From positions 1 through 33,311 of the forward strand of contig CAYYJM010000035.1 of the NCBI GenBank assembly GCA_964471755.1: DNA of 33,311 nt, given 5' to 3'. Numbering within the stretch: position 1 is the stretch's first letter; each line of letters starts with the position of its first letter. The translations under genes were made by a program, and so were the position numbers. The stretch is from CAYYJM01 sp964471755. Lineage in GTDB: Bacteria; Planctomycetota; Planctomycetia; Gemmatales; Gemmataceae. Under the pieces are notes generated by a model. That model was not told the origin of the DNA. It saw nothing but the letters and a program-made list of their open reading frames with translations, and did no database searches. This document shows, in pieces, positions 26,306 to 33,311 of the stretch.

Positions 26306-26872
26306 ATGAAGAGGTGGCTATCCTGGGCCTGGTGGGTCCTGGTCTTGCTGCCGCCGGTCCTGTCCAGCGGCTGCGTTCCCTACTCGATGGGCGTCTTCAC
26401 GCCCATCCCCGTGTTCCCCTGGGTCACCGAGCGGATGGAGGAGAAGTACTGCCACCGCAATGATTTCCGCACGCCGATCTTGCCGCCCATCCGGGAGGGT
26501 TTCCCGCCGCCGACGTGCGAAGATCCGCCGGACGACGCCCAGGTGCTGCGTGCCTTGCAGAAGGTGGCTCGCGGTGTGCCCTACTTCTACGAGGAGTTCC
26601 GCGACGAGATTCAGATCGTCACCGAACTGCTCAAGGACACCATCGACCCGCCGCGGTTCTTCCCGCTGGTCGGGCCGGCTCAGCTGCACCACTGTCACTG
26701 GAAGTGTACGGTGTACTACCTCGAAACGATCGAGTCGTGTTATCCGTTCCCGTTCCAGTGTCGTCGTCCTCGGGTTCAGGTGGTCTACATCGACAAGGAC
26801 CATCTGCACGCTTACCCGCAACCGGTGCCCGAGATTCAGCGTCAGTTCACGCGGGACCTCATTGGCCAGTAG
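26306..26872 (+). CDS. Small exported Cys-rich protein, possible lipoprotein
   Basis: 188 residues with a signal peptide rich in Trp and Leu (MKRWLSWAWWVLVLLPPVLSSGC). Cys23 sits in a lipobox-like context (LSSGC), although Leu is at -4 and not -3. The mature part is Pro/Cys/aromatic rich: EEKYCHRNDF, PPPTCEDPPDD, HHCHWKCTVYY, ESCYPFPFQCRRPR, and ends RQFTRDLIGQ. The paired cysteines suggest disulphides or metal binding. I recognise similar proteins only as planctomycete hypotheticals. It is flanked by terminators on both sides, so it is probably a single-gene unit. Confidence 0.8.
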   Translation: MKRWLSWAWWVLVLLPPVLSSGCVPYSMGVFTPIPVFPWVTERMEEKYCHRNDFRTPILPPIREGFPPPTCEDPPDDAQVLRALQKVARGVPYFYEEFRDEIQIVTELLKDTIDPPRFFPLVGPAQLHHCHWKCTVYYLETIESCYPFPFQCRRPRVQVVYIDKDHLHAYPQPVPEIQRQFTRDLIGQ

Positions 26873-26882
26873 TGGCCCGGAG

Positions 26883-26931
26883 GCCGGGATTCGGGATCGA
26901 TCAGAAAGCGGTATCGATCCCGAATCCCGGC
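26883..26931 (+). terminator. 19-bp perfect hairpin terminator
   Basis: Arms 26883-26901 and 26913-26931 are exact reverse complements with an 11-base loop. An overlapping outer pairing (GAGGCCGGGA with TCCCGGCCTC) is also possible. It lies 10 bases after the lipoprotein stop. Confidence 0.8.
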
Positions 26932-26965
26932 TCCCGGCCTCTCCCCCACGCGGAGCGATTCCCTC

Positions 26966-28339
26966 ATGAGAAGGTTCATTCGTCGAGCGGCGCTGGCGGC
27001 GCTGGTCGGTGTATCGGGCTGGATTCCCGGGGTTCAGGCTCAGTACCTCCCGGTGCCTTCGCCACGCACGGGAGCGGAACAGGCGACACTGGCTCAGGTC
27101 GAAGTGGTCTGGGCCAGCAATCCGATCACCTCGGGCAGCGCCTTGAAGGCCAGCATTCAGCGAAATATTCTTGAAGTCCACGGCGAGGTCGCCAACGAAT
27201 CGGTTCGCCAGGTCGCCCTGTCGCTGGCGCGCAAGTGCTGCCAGCTTCCGGTCGCCGACCACCTGATGATCAAGCCGTTCGCCGTGCAGCAATCGACTCC
27301 CGGCGTGATGGTTCCACAGGCCGAGCCCATGCGGATGATGGCCGCCCCGGTGGTCATGGGACCGGCGACCACCCTGCCGACCTACCACGTGACGGTCAAG
27401 CCGCCCGCTCCGGTGGTCACGGAAGGTCCGACACTCGCGCCGACGGTTCAGCAAACGTACAAGCCGACCGCAGCGCCCGCGCCGGTGGTCATCGTGCCGG
27501 TGAACACCCCACGCCGTGTTCCGCAGCCGACCCGCCAGGCCGCAGCGCCTGCGCCAGTGGTCACCGGTATGATGGTCACCACGCCGTCCTACCAGCTGAC
27601 ATCCGGGATGGCCGTGGTATCGCCGCCGCCCCTGGCCCAGCCGATCCCGCTGATACCGACCCCGCCGCCAGTGGTGAGGACCACGATCCCGGTCCAGGCC
27701 GCGCCGACTCAGCCCGCCGCAGTCCAGCCGGAGGAGATGCTCCTGCTCCAGGTGCCTCCCGTTCCTGGCCAGTTCCGCCAGGTGGTGAGGACCGGGAGCG
27801 TGACCCCGACCGGCACCGCACCGGCCTCGTTCGCCTCGGTCGGCTCCACGCAGCCGGCCAGAGTGGTGCAGGAGGCGCACCCCACGACGCCGCAGCCGAC
27901 CGCGCCCGGTCAGCCCAGGCCCCGCCGGAGTACGGACTTCGCCTCGCTGCGCGGCCAGCCGACCGAGTCCACCCTGGTTTCGCTGCCGGAACTCGACTCG
28001 CCGTCGGCCGCACCCGTCCAGCCGGCCACGACCGCGTTGCCGATGCTGGCTGGGATGAGGACGGAAGTGGTCCCAACCGCGGCAACCAGGCCGACGACGC
28101 AGACCACCAGCTCCGCCCCGGTCGCTGGCTTGAACGTCGCGGCTCTCCAGGCACGGTTCGAGGCCGTCTGCCGGCCGTACGGACGTGAGGTAACCGTATC
28201 GCTCGGCGACAACGAGATGTTCACCGTCAAGATCGTGGTGGTCAACAAGGCCGCCGAGGAACGCATCACACCGGGCTTGCTCGGCATGCCGGAACTGTCC
28301 AGCGGTAAGATCAAGCTGGAAATCTACACGCTTCAGTGA
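26966..28339 (+). CDS. Secreted Pro/Thr/Val-rich protein with BON-like domain
   Basis: 457 residues with a signal peptide (MRRFIRRAALAALVGVSGWIPGVQAQ). Residues about 55-102 (SALKASIQRNILEVHGEVANE, SVRQVALSLARKCC) resemble a BON domain, a small fold associated with envelope or phospholipid binding. Residues about 105-385 are a low-complexity Pro/Thr/Ala/Val linker with loose repeats such as APAPVVIVPV and APAPVVTGMM, likely extended across the periplasm or wall. The last ~70 residues (LQARFEAVCRPYGREVTVSLGD ... KIKLEIYTLQ) form a second small folded unit. No catalytic motif. It is bounded by terminators at both ends. Confidence 0.8.
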   Translation: MRRFIRRAALAALVGVSGWIPGVQAQYLPVPSPRTGAEQATLAQVEVVWASNPITSGSALKASIQRNILEVHGEVANESVRQVALSLARKCCQLPVADHLMIKPFAVQQSTPGVMVPQAEPMRMMAAPVVMGPATTLPTYHVTVKPPAPVVTEGPTLAPTVQQTYKPTAAPAPVVIVPVNTPRRVPQPTRQAAAPAPVVTGMMVTTPSYQLTSGMAVVSPPPLAQPIPLIPTPPPVVRTTIPVQAAPTQPAAVQPEEMLLLQVPPVPGQFRQVVRTGSVTPTGTAPASFASVGSTQPARVVQEAHPTTPQPTAPGQPRPRRSTDFASLRGQPTESTLVSLPELDSPSAAPVQPATTALPMLAGMRTEVVPTAATRPTTQTTSSAPVAGLNVAALQARFEAVCRPYGREVTVSLGDNEMFTVKIVVVNKAAEERITPGLLGMPELSSGKIKLEIYTLQ

Positions 28340-28350
28340 CTCGACGTTCG

Positions 28351-28394
28351 AGAACCCCCACTCCTTCCGGTCATCCGGAGGGAGTGGGGGTTCT
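28351..28394. terminator. Bidirectional hairpin terminator
   Basis: A 20-bp stem: arms beginning AGAACCCCCACTCC (28351) pair with GGAGTGGGGGTTCT (to 28394), extended by TCCGG/CCGGA across one T-G wobble, with TCAT in the loop. It lies between the convergent genes ending at 28339 and 28413 and can serve both. Confidence 0.8.
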
Positions 28395-28412
28395 GTCTGT
28401 TTGAGCCGGTTC

Positions 28413-29002
28413 TCACTTCGCTTCCATGATGCGCACGCGCCGGAAGGCGAACGGCCCCGACTCCGCTTGCAGGCCGATGCCTCCCTTGGCCGGGATCTTG
28501 CCCGGAACTCCCTTCACCACCTCACCGTTGACCGTCACGGTCATCGTGGTCCCCTTGACCACGACTTCGAGGTCGTTCCAGTCATCGTTCTTGAACTTCG
28601 TCAGGTGCTTCTGCTCGCCGCGGCGAACGAAGTCACGGATCTGGATCTGCGGCCCACGGACGTAGACGCCGCTGTCGGCCTTCGGGCCTGCCTTGAACTG
28701 AAGACGCAGCGTGAAGTCCTTGTCAAAGGACGCCGTCGTGTTCAGGTCCTTGATTCCGCCCTTGCCTGCCTTGTCTTTCGCGTTCGCCACGATCGCCCCA
28801 TCGACGACGGCGAACCGGCCGTCGGGCGACTCGGTCTTGCCTTCGAGGGAGACCTTCGCCATCGGCTTGTCACCCAGCCGGTCAGGTCCTTGCCGTCGAA
28901 CAGGGAGGTGAAACCGTCTTCGACCTTGAAATCGGCCGCCCGGGAGGTGCCGGTGAGCAGGGCCAGGCCGAGCAGGAAGGGCAGCGTCAGCAGTTGTCGC
29001 AT
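28413..29002 (-). pseudogene. Secreted DUF1080 (3-keto-disaccharide-hydrolase-like) protein, frameshifted
   Basis: The ATG at 29002, after GAGGAG, opens a signal peptide (MRQLLTLPFLLGLALLTGTSRA) and the family start GFTSLFDGKDLTGW. The frame then breaks near 28871-28882, and the rest continues in another frame as LGDKPMAKVSLEGKTES, SGVYVRGPQIQIRD, DDWNDLEVVVKG and GGIGLQAESGPFAFRRVRIMEAK, to the stop at 28413. DUF1080 is a concanavalin/jelly-roll fold linked to periplasmic glycan or 3-keto-sugar hydrolysis and is greatly expanded in planctomycetes. Restoring 1 or 7 bases rejoins the frames (about 198 residues). The expected TGW-RLGD junction would contain CGGCTGG twice, so loss of one copy by slippage explains the break well. 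A sequencing error is also possible. Confidence 0.82.
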
Positions 29003-29102
29003 GGGGAGGGTCTCCTCGTGCGAGCGTCAGCAGGGCACCGCGCCCGACTGGCACTCGTGACGAGGAAGGCGGCTCAACAGCGGGATTAGGCGAAGAAAAG
29101 GA

Positions 29103-30515
29103 TCAGCGCTGGCCGGCACCGGGCGCGACCGGTTCGATGCCGATGACCGTCGCGTGCGGCACCTTCAGATCGACGGCAACCGGCTTCGGTGTCGCATCGG
29201 TCCCGACGTTGCTGGCCAAATCGGTCGCATCGATCCGCACGAACATCTGGAACGGCAGGCCCTGCTCGGGCATCTGCCAGACGTAACGTCCGTCGTTGGG
29301 CAGGGTTTCAGCGATCGGCAGCCAGGGACCGTTCATCTCCGAAGCGTACGAGAGCCGGATGGGCCGTTCGCCCAGGAAGCGATCGTTCGCCGACCAGCGG
29401 ATGGTCATCTTGCCAGTTTCCAGCCCCTGACCAACATCGACGCCCAGGAGCTGGACGACCGGCTTGGTCTCATCGACCTCGACCCAGATCTGCGGCGGAT
29501 CGCCGGCCATCGGTCGGCGGTCGGCCAGGCCTACCCCGCTGACCGCCACCAGGGTAAAGCCATAACGGCGTTCCTGGGACAGTTCCACGGTGTGCGGCCC
29601 GACGCGCGGTGCGATGGTGTACTTGCTCCAACTCCGACCGTCCTCGGTGTACCAGACCTCGACGGCCGAGACGTCCGACTTGCCGACGTTGTCGATCTTG
29701 TAGTTGAGGGCCACCTGACGCTTGTTCACGTAGATCACGTTTCGACCACTGGGCCCCTGACCCGGAGGCGTCTTGGCCGGTAGGGCTCCCACGCCACCGG
29801 GACCGGGACCCGGAGTGGGGCCAGGGTTCGGATTCACCGGGCCGGCCTGGACCGTGGTGAACTGCTCGACCGTGTTCCCGGCCTTGTCGCGAGCCTGCAA
29901 ACGGATCTCGATCTGTCCCGGCACCGAGGGCGAAAACCCGAACTGACCCTGGAGCAGCTGCGGCGGGCTCAACGGCGACCAGTTCGCCCCGCCGGCCTGC
30001 CGGTAGTCCAGCCGCAGGCTCATCACGTCGGGGTTCTCATCGGTGATGTTCCACTCGACCCCGGCGGCGTGGCTGGGCACCTGAACGCCACGCAAGGTCG
30101 CCTGTGGCGGACGCGTGTCGAGGCAGATCTTCAGGCCGGGCCGTAACTGCGGAAGGGTCGGCGGATGGAGACCGCCGTTGTTGTCCTGGATCTGGACGGC
30201 GAACCAGTACCAGCCATCCAGACGAGCGTTGAACTTGAAGCTCCGCTCGGCCGGCAGGACGGCCGCCACCTGGGCCCAGCTCTTGCCCGTGTCCTCCGAG
30301 ACGTACAGCAGCACCTGCTTGATACGGCTCTCGGTCGGATCGGTGTTGAACGGAATGGTGATCGTGTTGGCTCGCGTGTAGTGCAGCTGAGCTTCCTGGG
30401 CTACGGCACCTGGGACGAGCAGCAGGGCGACCAGCAGGGCCAGCCCAAAAAGCCGCCCACCGACCGGACGAGTCCGGGCGACGGAGGACGGTTTGGCCAG
30501 TCCACGTGGCATCAT
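29103..30515 (-). CDS. Secreted beta-sandwich protein of unknown function
   Basis: 470 residues from the ATG at 30515, chosen for AAGGTGG eight bases upstream; the frame stays open 110 codons further but reads as Arg/Ser noise there. A signal peptide follows (RLFGLALLVALLLVPGAVAQ). The mature protein has two beta-rich halves, each with Ig/fibronectin-III-like strands (KQVLLYVSEDTGKSWAQVA, GWYWFAVQIQDNNGG; SAVEVWYTEDGRSWSKY, RRYGFTLVAVSGVGL). They are joined by a Pro/Gly linker (NPNPGPTPGPGPGG) near residues 230-260. The repeated 'YVSEDTGKSW' and 'YTEDGRSW' units suggest duplicated sandwich domains. No enzyme motif; an adhesion or envelope role is a guess. It is downstream of dnaA on the same strand but separated by a terminator. 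Confidence 0.83.
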   Translation of the reverse strand: MMPRGLAKPSSVARTRPVGGRLFGLALLVALLLVPGAVAQEAQLHYTRANTITIPFNTDPTESRIKQVLLYVSEDTGKSWAQVAAVLPAERSFKFNARLDGWYWFAVQIQDNNGGLHPPTLPQLRPGLKICLDTRPPQATLRGVQVPSHAAGVEWNITDENPDVMSLRLDYRQAGGANWSPLSPPQLLQGQFGFSPSVPGQIEIRLQARDKAGNTVEQFTTVQAGPVNPNPGPTPGPGPGGVGALPAKTPPGQGPSGRNVIYVNKRQVALNYKIDNVGKSDVSAVEVWYTEDGRSWSKYTIAPRVGPHTVELSQERRYGFTLVAVSGVGLADRRPMAGDPPQIWVEVDETKPVVQLLGVDVGQGLETGKMTIRWSANDRFLGERPIRLSYASEMNGPWLPIAETLPNDGRYVWQMPEQGLPFQMFVRIDATDLASNVGTDATPKPVAVDLKVPHATVIGIEPVAPGAGQR

Positions 30516-30537
30516 GCTGGGCCCACCTTGTACCTGC

Positions 30538-30554
30538 GGAACATCCGGTGTTCC
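30538..30554 (-). promoter_or_regulatory. Short palindrome upstream of the secreted-protein gene
   Basis: GGAACA-TCCGG-TGTTCC, 6-bp perfect arms, 22 bases upstream of the ATG at 30515. It could be a repressor site or chance in GC-rich DNA. Confidence 0.25.
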
Positions 30555-30636
30555 ACGAAACGACTCGCCCGGAAGGGAGTCCCTCAATTCCATCGTCCAG
30601 GGTGATCGGCGAGCTTGACGGAAATAGGAAAACGAG

Positions 30637-30666
30637 GCCGGGCGGTGAGCGGCTTGGCCGCCCGGC
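30637..30666 (-). terminator. Terminator of dnaA
   Basis: 9-bp perfect arms (GCCGGGCGG/CCGCCCGGC, 30637-30645 and 30658-30666) followed on the minus strand by TCGTTTTCC, a T-rich tail within three bases of the stem. It begins 33 bases after the dnaA stop. Confidence 0.65.
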
Positions 30667-30699
30667 TCTTCCGGACACTCCGAATGAGCAGCCCCTGGT

Positions 30700-32124
30700 T
30701 CAGCGTTGCAGTTCGCGTTCGATTCGCTCGACCAGCTCGCGCACCCGCACCTTGCGTTCGCCCAGGGCCAGGTCGGCATCCTCGGCGAGCCACTGACGCA
30801 CCTTCTTCTCGGCGGCGACGACCGTGCTGTGATTGCGGCCGCCAAAGTGCTTGCCGATGTCGGCGTGCGACGCGGCCGTGTGCTTGCGGCACAGGTACAT
30901 GGCCAGCATGCGCGGATGACTCACCGCCCAGGCCCGGCCGGCTCCCTGCATCAATCCCGACTCCAGCCGCAGGGCCCGACAGACGGCCCCATCCACGTCC
31001 TCCGGTTGCAGCACCCGGATGGCGTGCCGCAGCAACTCGGCCAGGGCCTCGCGCACCAGGCCCACGTCGATGACGCGGTTGGTGATCCGGCTAAAGTGGC
31101 GCAGGCTGTTCAAGGCCCCTTCCAGCTCGCGGACGTTGCCGCGAAGCTGGCCGGCCAGGAACGTCAGTACCTCATCGGCCATGCGCAGGTTGAGCAGGGC
31201 CGCCTTGCGACGTAGGATCTCGCGGCGCGTTTCGACGTCCGGCGGTTGCAGACCCCAGACGCCGCCGCCGAGCAGGCGATCGACCAGTTCCGGCGGATAG
31301 GCCTCGTCCAGCCGTGGATGGCAGTCGCAGGTGAAGACCATCTGTCGGCCCTCGGCCAGCAGCACGTCGAAGGTGTGCAACAATTCCTCCAGCGTGGCCT
31401 TCTTGCTGGCCAGGAAGTGCAGATCGTCCATGAGCAGGGCGTCGCAGGCTCGCAGTTGACGCCGCAGCGCCCCCATCTTGCCGGCTCGCACCGCGCCGAG
31501 GAAGCGATTCATGAAGTCTTCGCTCGAGACGAACAGCACGCGCCAGCCGGGCCGGGCCTTGCGCAGGCCGAGATAGACCGCCTCGAGCAGGTGCGTCTTG
31601 CCGGTGCCGACCGGGCCATGCAGCACGAGCGGATTGCAGCTATCGCCCGGCTCCTCGATCGCGCTGAGGGCGGCGGCATGAGCCACCCGGTTGCACGCTC
31701 CGACGACGAAGTCCGCCAGCCGATGCCAGCGTCGGCTCCGGGCTGCACTCTCCGCGCTCTTTTCCTGGCGTTCCGGCTGCGGAGCGGGAACTTCCTCCGG
31801 GACCGACGTCGGCTCCGCAGGGCTGGCCGCTTCCGCCACCCCGGCCTGCTCACGGCGTGCCTGCTGGAACAGCTCCGGGTCGATCTTGAAGGTGACGGTC
31901 ACCGCCGTCCCGAGAACCTCCGCCGCGGCCGCCTCGACGTCCGCCCCGAACGTCCGGCCGAGCCATTCCTCGAAATGCCGATTCGGCACACCGACGACGA
32001 CCTGGCCATCGCGAACCAGGAAGCGCGTGTTCCGCACGAACCAGAGATTGTAGCGGGGGAGGCCGATCCGCCGAGCGACGGCCTGCTCCAGTTCCGTCAC
32101 GACGTTCAGGTGGATGGCGTTCAT
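30700..32124 (-). CDS. dnaA: Chromosomal replication initiator DnaA
   Basis: 474 residues from the ATG at 32124, with GGAGGGAG just upstream; about 450-470 is usual. DnaA is the AAA+ ATPase that binds DnaA boxes and opens the origin. Domain I is at about 1-80 and a Pro/Glu linker at about 95-130. The AAA+ core has Walker A GPVGTGKT (170-177), Walker B LLMDDLHF (230-237) and sensor 2 RGNVRELEGALN (328-339). Domain IV is at about 376-474, with IGKHFGGRNHSTV near 423-435. Two oddities: box VII reads VDRLLGGGVWGL where E. coli has EDRLKSRFGWGL, so the arginine-finger position appears to be Gly; and the DNA-contact motif is GGRNHST in place of GGRDHTT. dnaN is not adjacent and no canonical TTATNCACA box was seen nearby. 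Confidence 0.94.
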   Translation of the reverse strand: MNAIHLNVVTELEQAVARRIGLPRYNLWFVRNTRFLVRDGQVVVGVPNRHFEEWLGRTFGADVEAAAAEVLGTAVTVTFKIDPELFQQARREQAGVAEAASPAEPTSVPEEVPAPQPERQEKSAESAARSRRWHRLADFVVGACNRVAHAAALSAIEEPGDSCNPLVLHGPVGTGKTHLLEAVYLGLRKARPGWRVLFVSSEDFMNRFLGAVRAGKMGALRRQLRACDALLMDDLHFLASKKATLEELLHTFDVLLAEGRQMVFTCDCHPRLDEAYPPELVDRLLGGGVWGLQPPDVETRREILRRKAALLNLRMADEVLTFLAGQLRGNVRELEGALNSLRHFSRITNRVIDVGLVREALAELLRHAIRVLQPEDVDGAVCRALRLESGLMQGAGRAWAVSHPRMLAMYLCRKHTAASHADIGKHFGGRNHSTVVAAEKKVRQWLAEDADLALGERKVRVRELVERIERELQR

Positions 32125-32213
32125 GGGATCTCCCTCCGGCTCGCCGAACTCCGGTCGCTGACGCGCCCGGCTCGCCTGGATGGGAAAACAGTGCCATCCT
32201 GGCAAGACACGGA

Positions 32214-32241
32214 AATCTAGCCGACGAGGGAAACTGTGCAA
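32214..32241 (-). promoter_or_regulatory. Possible dnaA promoter
   Basis: On the minus strand TTGCAC (32236-32241), a 16-bp spacer and TAGATT (32214-32219), about 90 bases upstream of the dnaA ATG. The match is moderate. The 220-bp gap 32125-32344 otherwise shows no DnaA boxes or repeats. Confidence 0.4.
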
Positions 32242-32344
32242 GCGAAGCTGGGTTGTTTCGGAAGACGAGGCAGACGAGCTTGACCTTACAGATGGGGAAG
32301 AGCGCACCGGTGAGAGAAACGGCGCATCCGGTGGCAGATCACTG

Positions 32345-33250
32345 TCAGTGCGAAGGGGCGATGAGCTTGAGGAAAACTTCGCGCGAATCCTCGGCGAGGA
32401 AGCCGGCCGCCCGATACATTCGGCAGGCGGGCGTGTTCCGTTCGTCCACCGCCAGGACGACGTTCGGCACGCCGGCCGCCTGGGCTCGCCGCAGGATCTC
32501 GGCCAGGACAGCCCGACCCAGACTGATTCCTCGGAACGTCGGGAGCAGACCAAGATACGACAGATCCCAGTCGCCCGTCTCGGGAATGAGGCCGACCAGG
32601 ACGACGCCGGCGTCGGAGCCGGCTTGCTGGATCAGCCACCAGCGCTGTGGATCGTAGACGATGCCGGCGCGATGACCGGCGAAGATGTCGTCGAGCGTTC
32701 GCCCGCCGATCAGCTCGGGGAAGTCGAGCGAGTCCTTATAGGTGGCCAGCAGCGTACGGCCGAGCCGATCGCCGACCAGGGGGAACGGCCACAGGGCGAA
32801 GGCTGGCCCGGCCGGGTCGGGTGCCGGCACCGGTTGGAGCGGATGCCGTCGGTAGCCGAGTCGGCCGAGGTGCCGAAAGCCGTGCCGGGTCAGACAGTCG
32901 TGCTGGGCCAGATAGGGCGGCGGAGCGAGAACCTGGAGGATGGTGCAACCGCGTTCGTGGAGCCAGCGGCAGGCCCGCGCGATGAGGCGATCTTCGAGGG
33001 CTGGACTGGCCGGCTCGACCTGGGGCGGCCAGAGCATGCCACACGCTCCGGGCAGCGGCACGGCGAGGATGCTCCCCCTGCCCTGCCCTGCCCCGTCGGC
33101 GACGAGCAGCGACTCGGCCGGCAGTTCACCGCGATCGAGCATAAGCAGCGTCCCACCAACCCGGCGGATCTGGTCGTCGATCGGCAGATAGCGATACAGC
33201 AGGGTCAGTGCGGCGTGGCGTTCCTCGATCCGGGCAACGCGGACGGTCAT
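32345..33250 (-). CDS. GNAT-family N-acetyltransferase, probably tandem-domain
   Basis: 301 residues from the ATG at 33250, with GAGGAGG upstream; ten further in-frame codons upstream are excluded. The C-terminal half is a GNAT domain with motif A LGLLPTFRGISLGRAVLAEIL (acetyl-CoA pyrophosphate loop RGISLG, 240-245) and motif B VDERNTPACRMYRAAGF (about 269-284). The N-terminal half (TLLYRYLPIDDQIRR ... RWLHERGCTILQV ... LTRHGFRHLGRLGY) looks like a degenerate second GNAT unit, giving a tandem layout like mycothiol synthase. The acceptor is unknown and mycothiol is not implied. It lies upstream of dnaA on the same strand with a 220-bp gap, so probably independent. Only 61 bases of upstream sequence are visible. 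Confidence 0.9.
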   Translation of the reverse strand: MTVRVARIEERHAALTLLYRYLPIDDQIRRVGGTLLMLDRGELPAESLLVADGAGQGRGSILAVPLPGACGMLWPPQVEPASPALEDRLIARACRWLHERGCTILQVLAPPPYLAQHDCLTRHGFRHLGRLGYRRHPLQPVPAPDPAGPAFALWPFPLVGDRLGRTLLATYKDSLDFPELIGGRTLDDIFAGHRAGIVYDPQRWWLIQQAGSDAGVVLVGLIPETGDWDLSYLGLLPTFRGISLGRAVLAEILRRAQAAGVPNVVLAVDERNTPACRMYRAAGFLAEDSREVFLKLIAPSH

Positions 33251-33311
33251 GGCGTCCTCCTCGCTCCCAGGACACCACAAGGCGGCGCGGATCGCAAGAG
33301 CGGCCAGGCCG

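Noticed and set aside
30516..30845. N-terminal extension of the secreted beta-sandwich protein
   Set aside because: The extra 110 codons have Arg/Ser/Pro noise, overlap the end of dnaA and would bury a clear signal peptide and ribosome-binding site at 30515.
32125..32344. Replication origin next to dnaA
   Set aside because: No DnaA-box cluster, AT-rich unwinding region or dnaN was found in the 220 bp; an atypical box sequence cannot be excluded.

Overview
The window is high-GC bacterial DNA that almost certainly comes from a planctomycete, most likely a member of the Gemmatales. The call rests on gene content. There is a Tat-exported DUF1501 protein and a secreted DUF1080 sugar-hydrolase-like protein. 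There are two Hanks-type Ser/Thr kinases, one with an N-terminal zinc ribbon, a membrane segment and a huge helical tail. There is also a FlgI-like/HEAT lipoprotein without flagellar neighbours, several secreted proteins of unknown function, and hairpin-forming interspersed repeats of a kind I associate with this group. No rRNA, tRNA, CRISPR array, prophage or complete insertion sequence was seen.

Layout. 1-273 (-) is the N-terminus of selB, running off the left edge and preceded by two strong hairpins. 404-2767 (-) is a large two-helix membrane protein of unknown function behind a near-consensus promoter. 2929-3948 (+) is a secreted prenyltransferase/squalene-oxidase-repeat-like protein. 3988-7650 (-) is smc, whose leader carries tandem hairpin repeats. 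7779-9580 (-) is a FlgI-like plus HEAT lipoprotein broken by one frameshift. 9763-10305 (+) is an isochorismatase-family hydrolase. 10325-11809 (-) is DUF1501. 11929-12186 (-) is the decayed start of a secreted-protein gene, coupled to a coiled-coil protein (12183-12599, -). 12794-17648 (+) holds a DNA-glycosylase-like/HTH protein followed 28 bp later by the giant kinase. 17633-19438 (-) is a GT39-type membrane glycosyltransferase. 19673-20632 (+) is a secreted protein of unknown function. 20639-21532 (-) is a small soluble kinase. 21640-22007 is a TA-bounded inverted-repeat element holding an IS630 transposase scrap. 22114-23343 (+) is a secreted HEAT protein. 23498-25974 (+) is a two-gene signalling operon: a hybrid histidine kinase and a response regulator with an XRE-type DNA-binding output. 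26306-28339 (+) encodes two exported structural-looking proteins separated by terminators. 28413-29002 (-) is a frameshifted DUF1080 gene. 29103-30515 (-) is a secreted beta-sandwich protein. 30700-32124 (-) is dnaA, without dnaN beside it. 32345-33250 (-) is a GNAT acetyltransferase.

The genes do not form one pathway. Housekeeping genes (selB, smc, dnaA) are interleaved with signalling proteins and cell-envelope proteins, and most genes look singly transcribed with their own hairpin terminators. The real operon candidates are the histidine kinase/response regulator pair, the glycosylase-like/kinase pair, and the coiled-coil gene with its decayed partner. The items most worth following up are the glycosylase-like/HTH fusion next to the giant kinase, the receiver-XRE regulator, the altered arginine-finger and DNA-contact motifs of DnaA, and the IS630-derived palindromic element.
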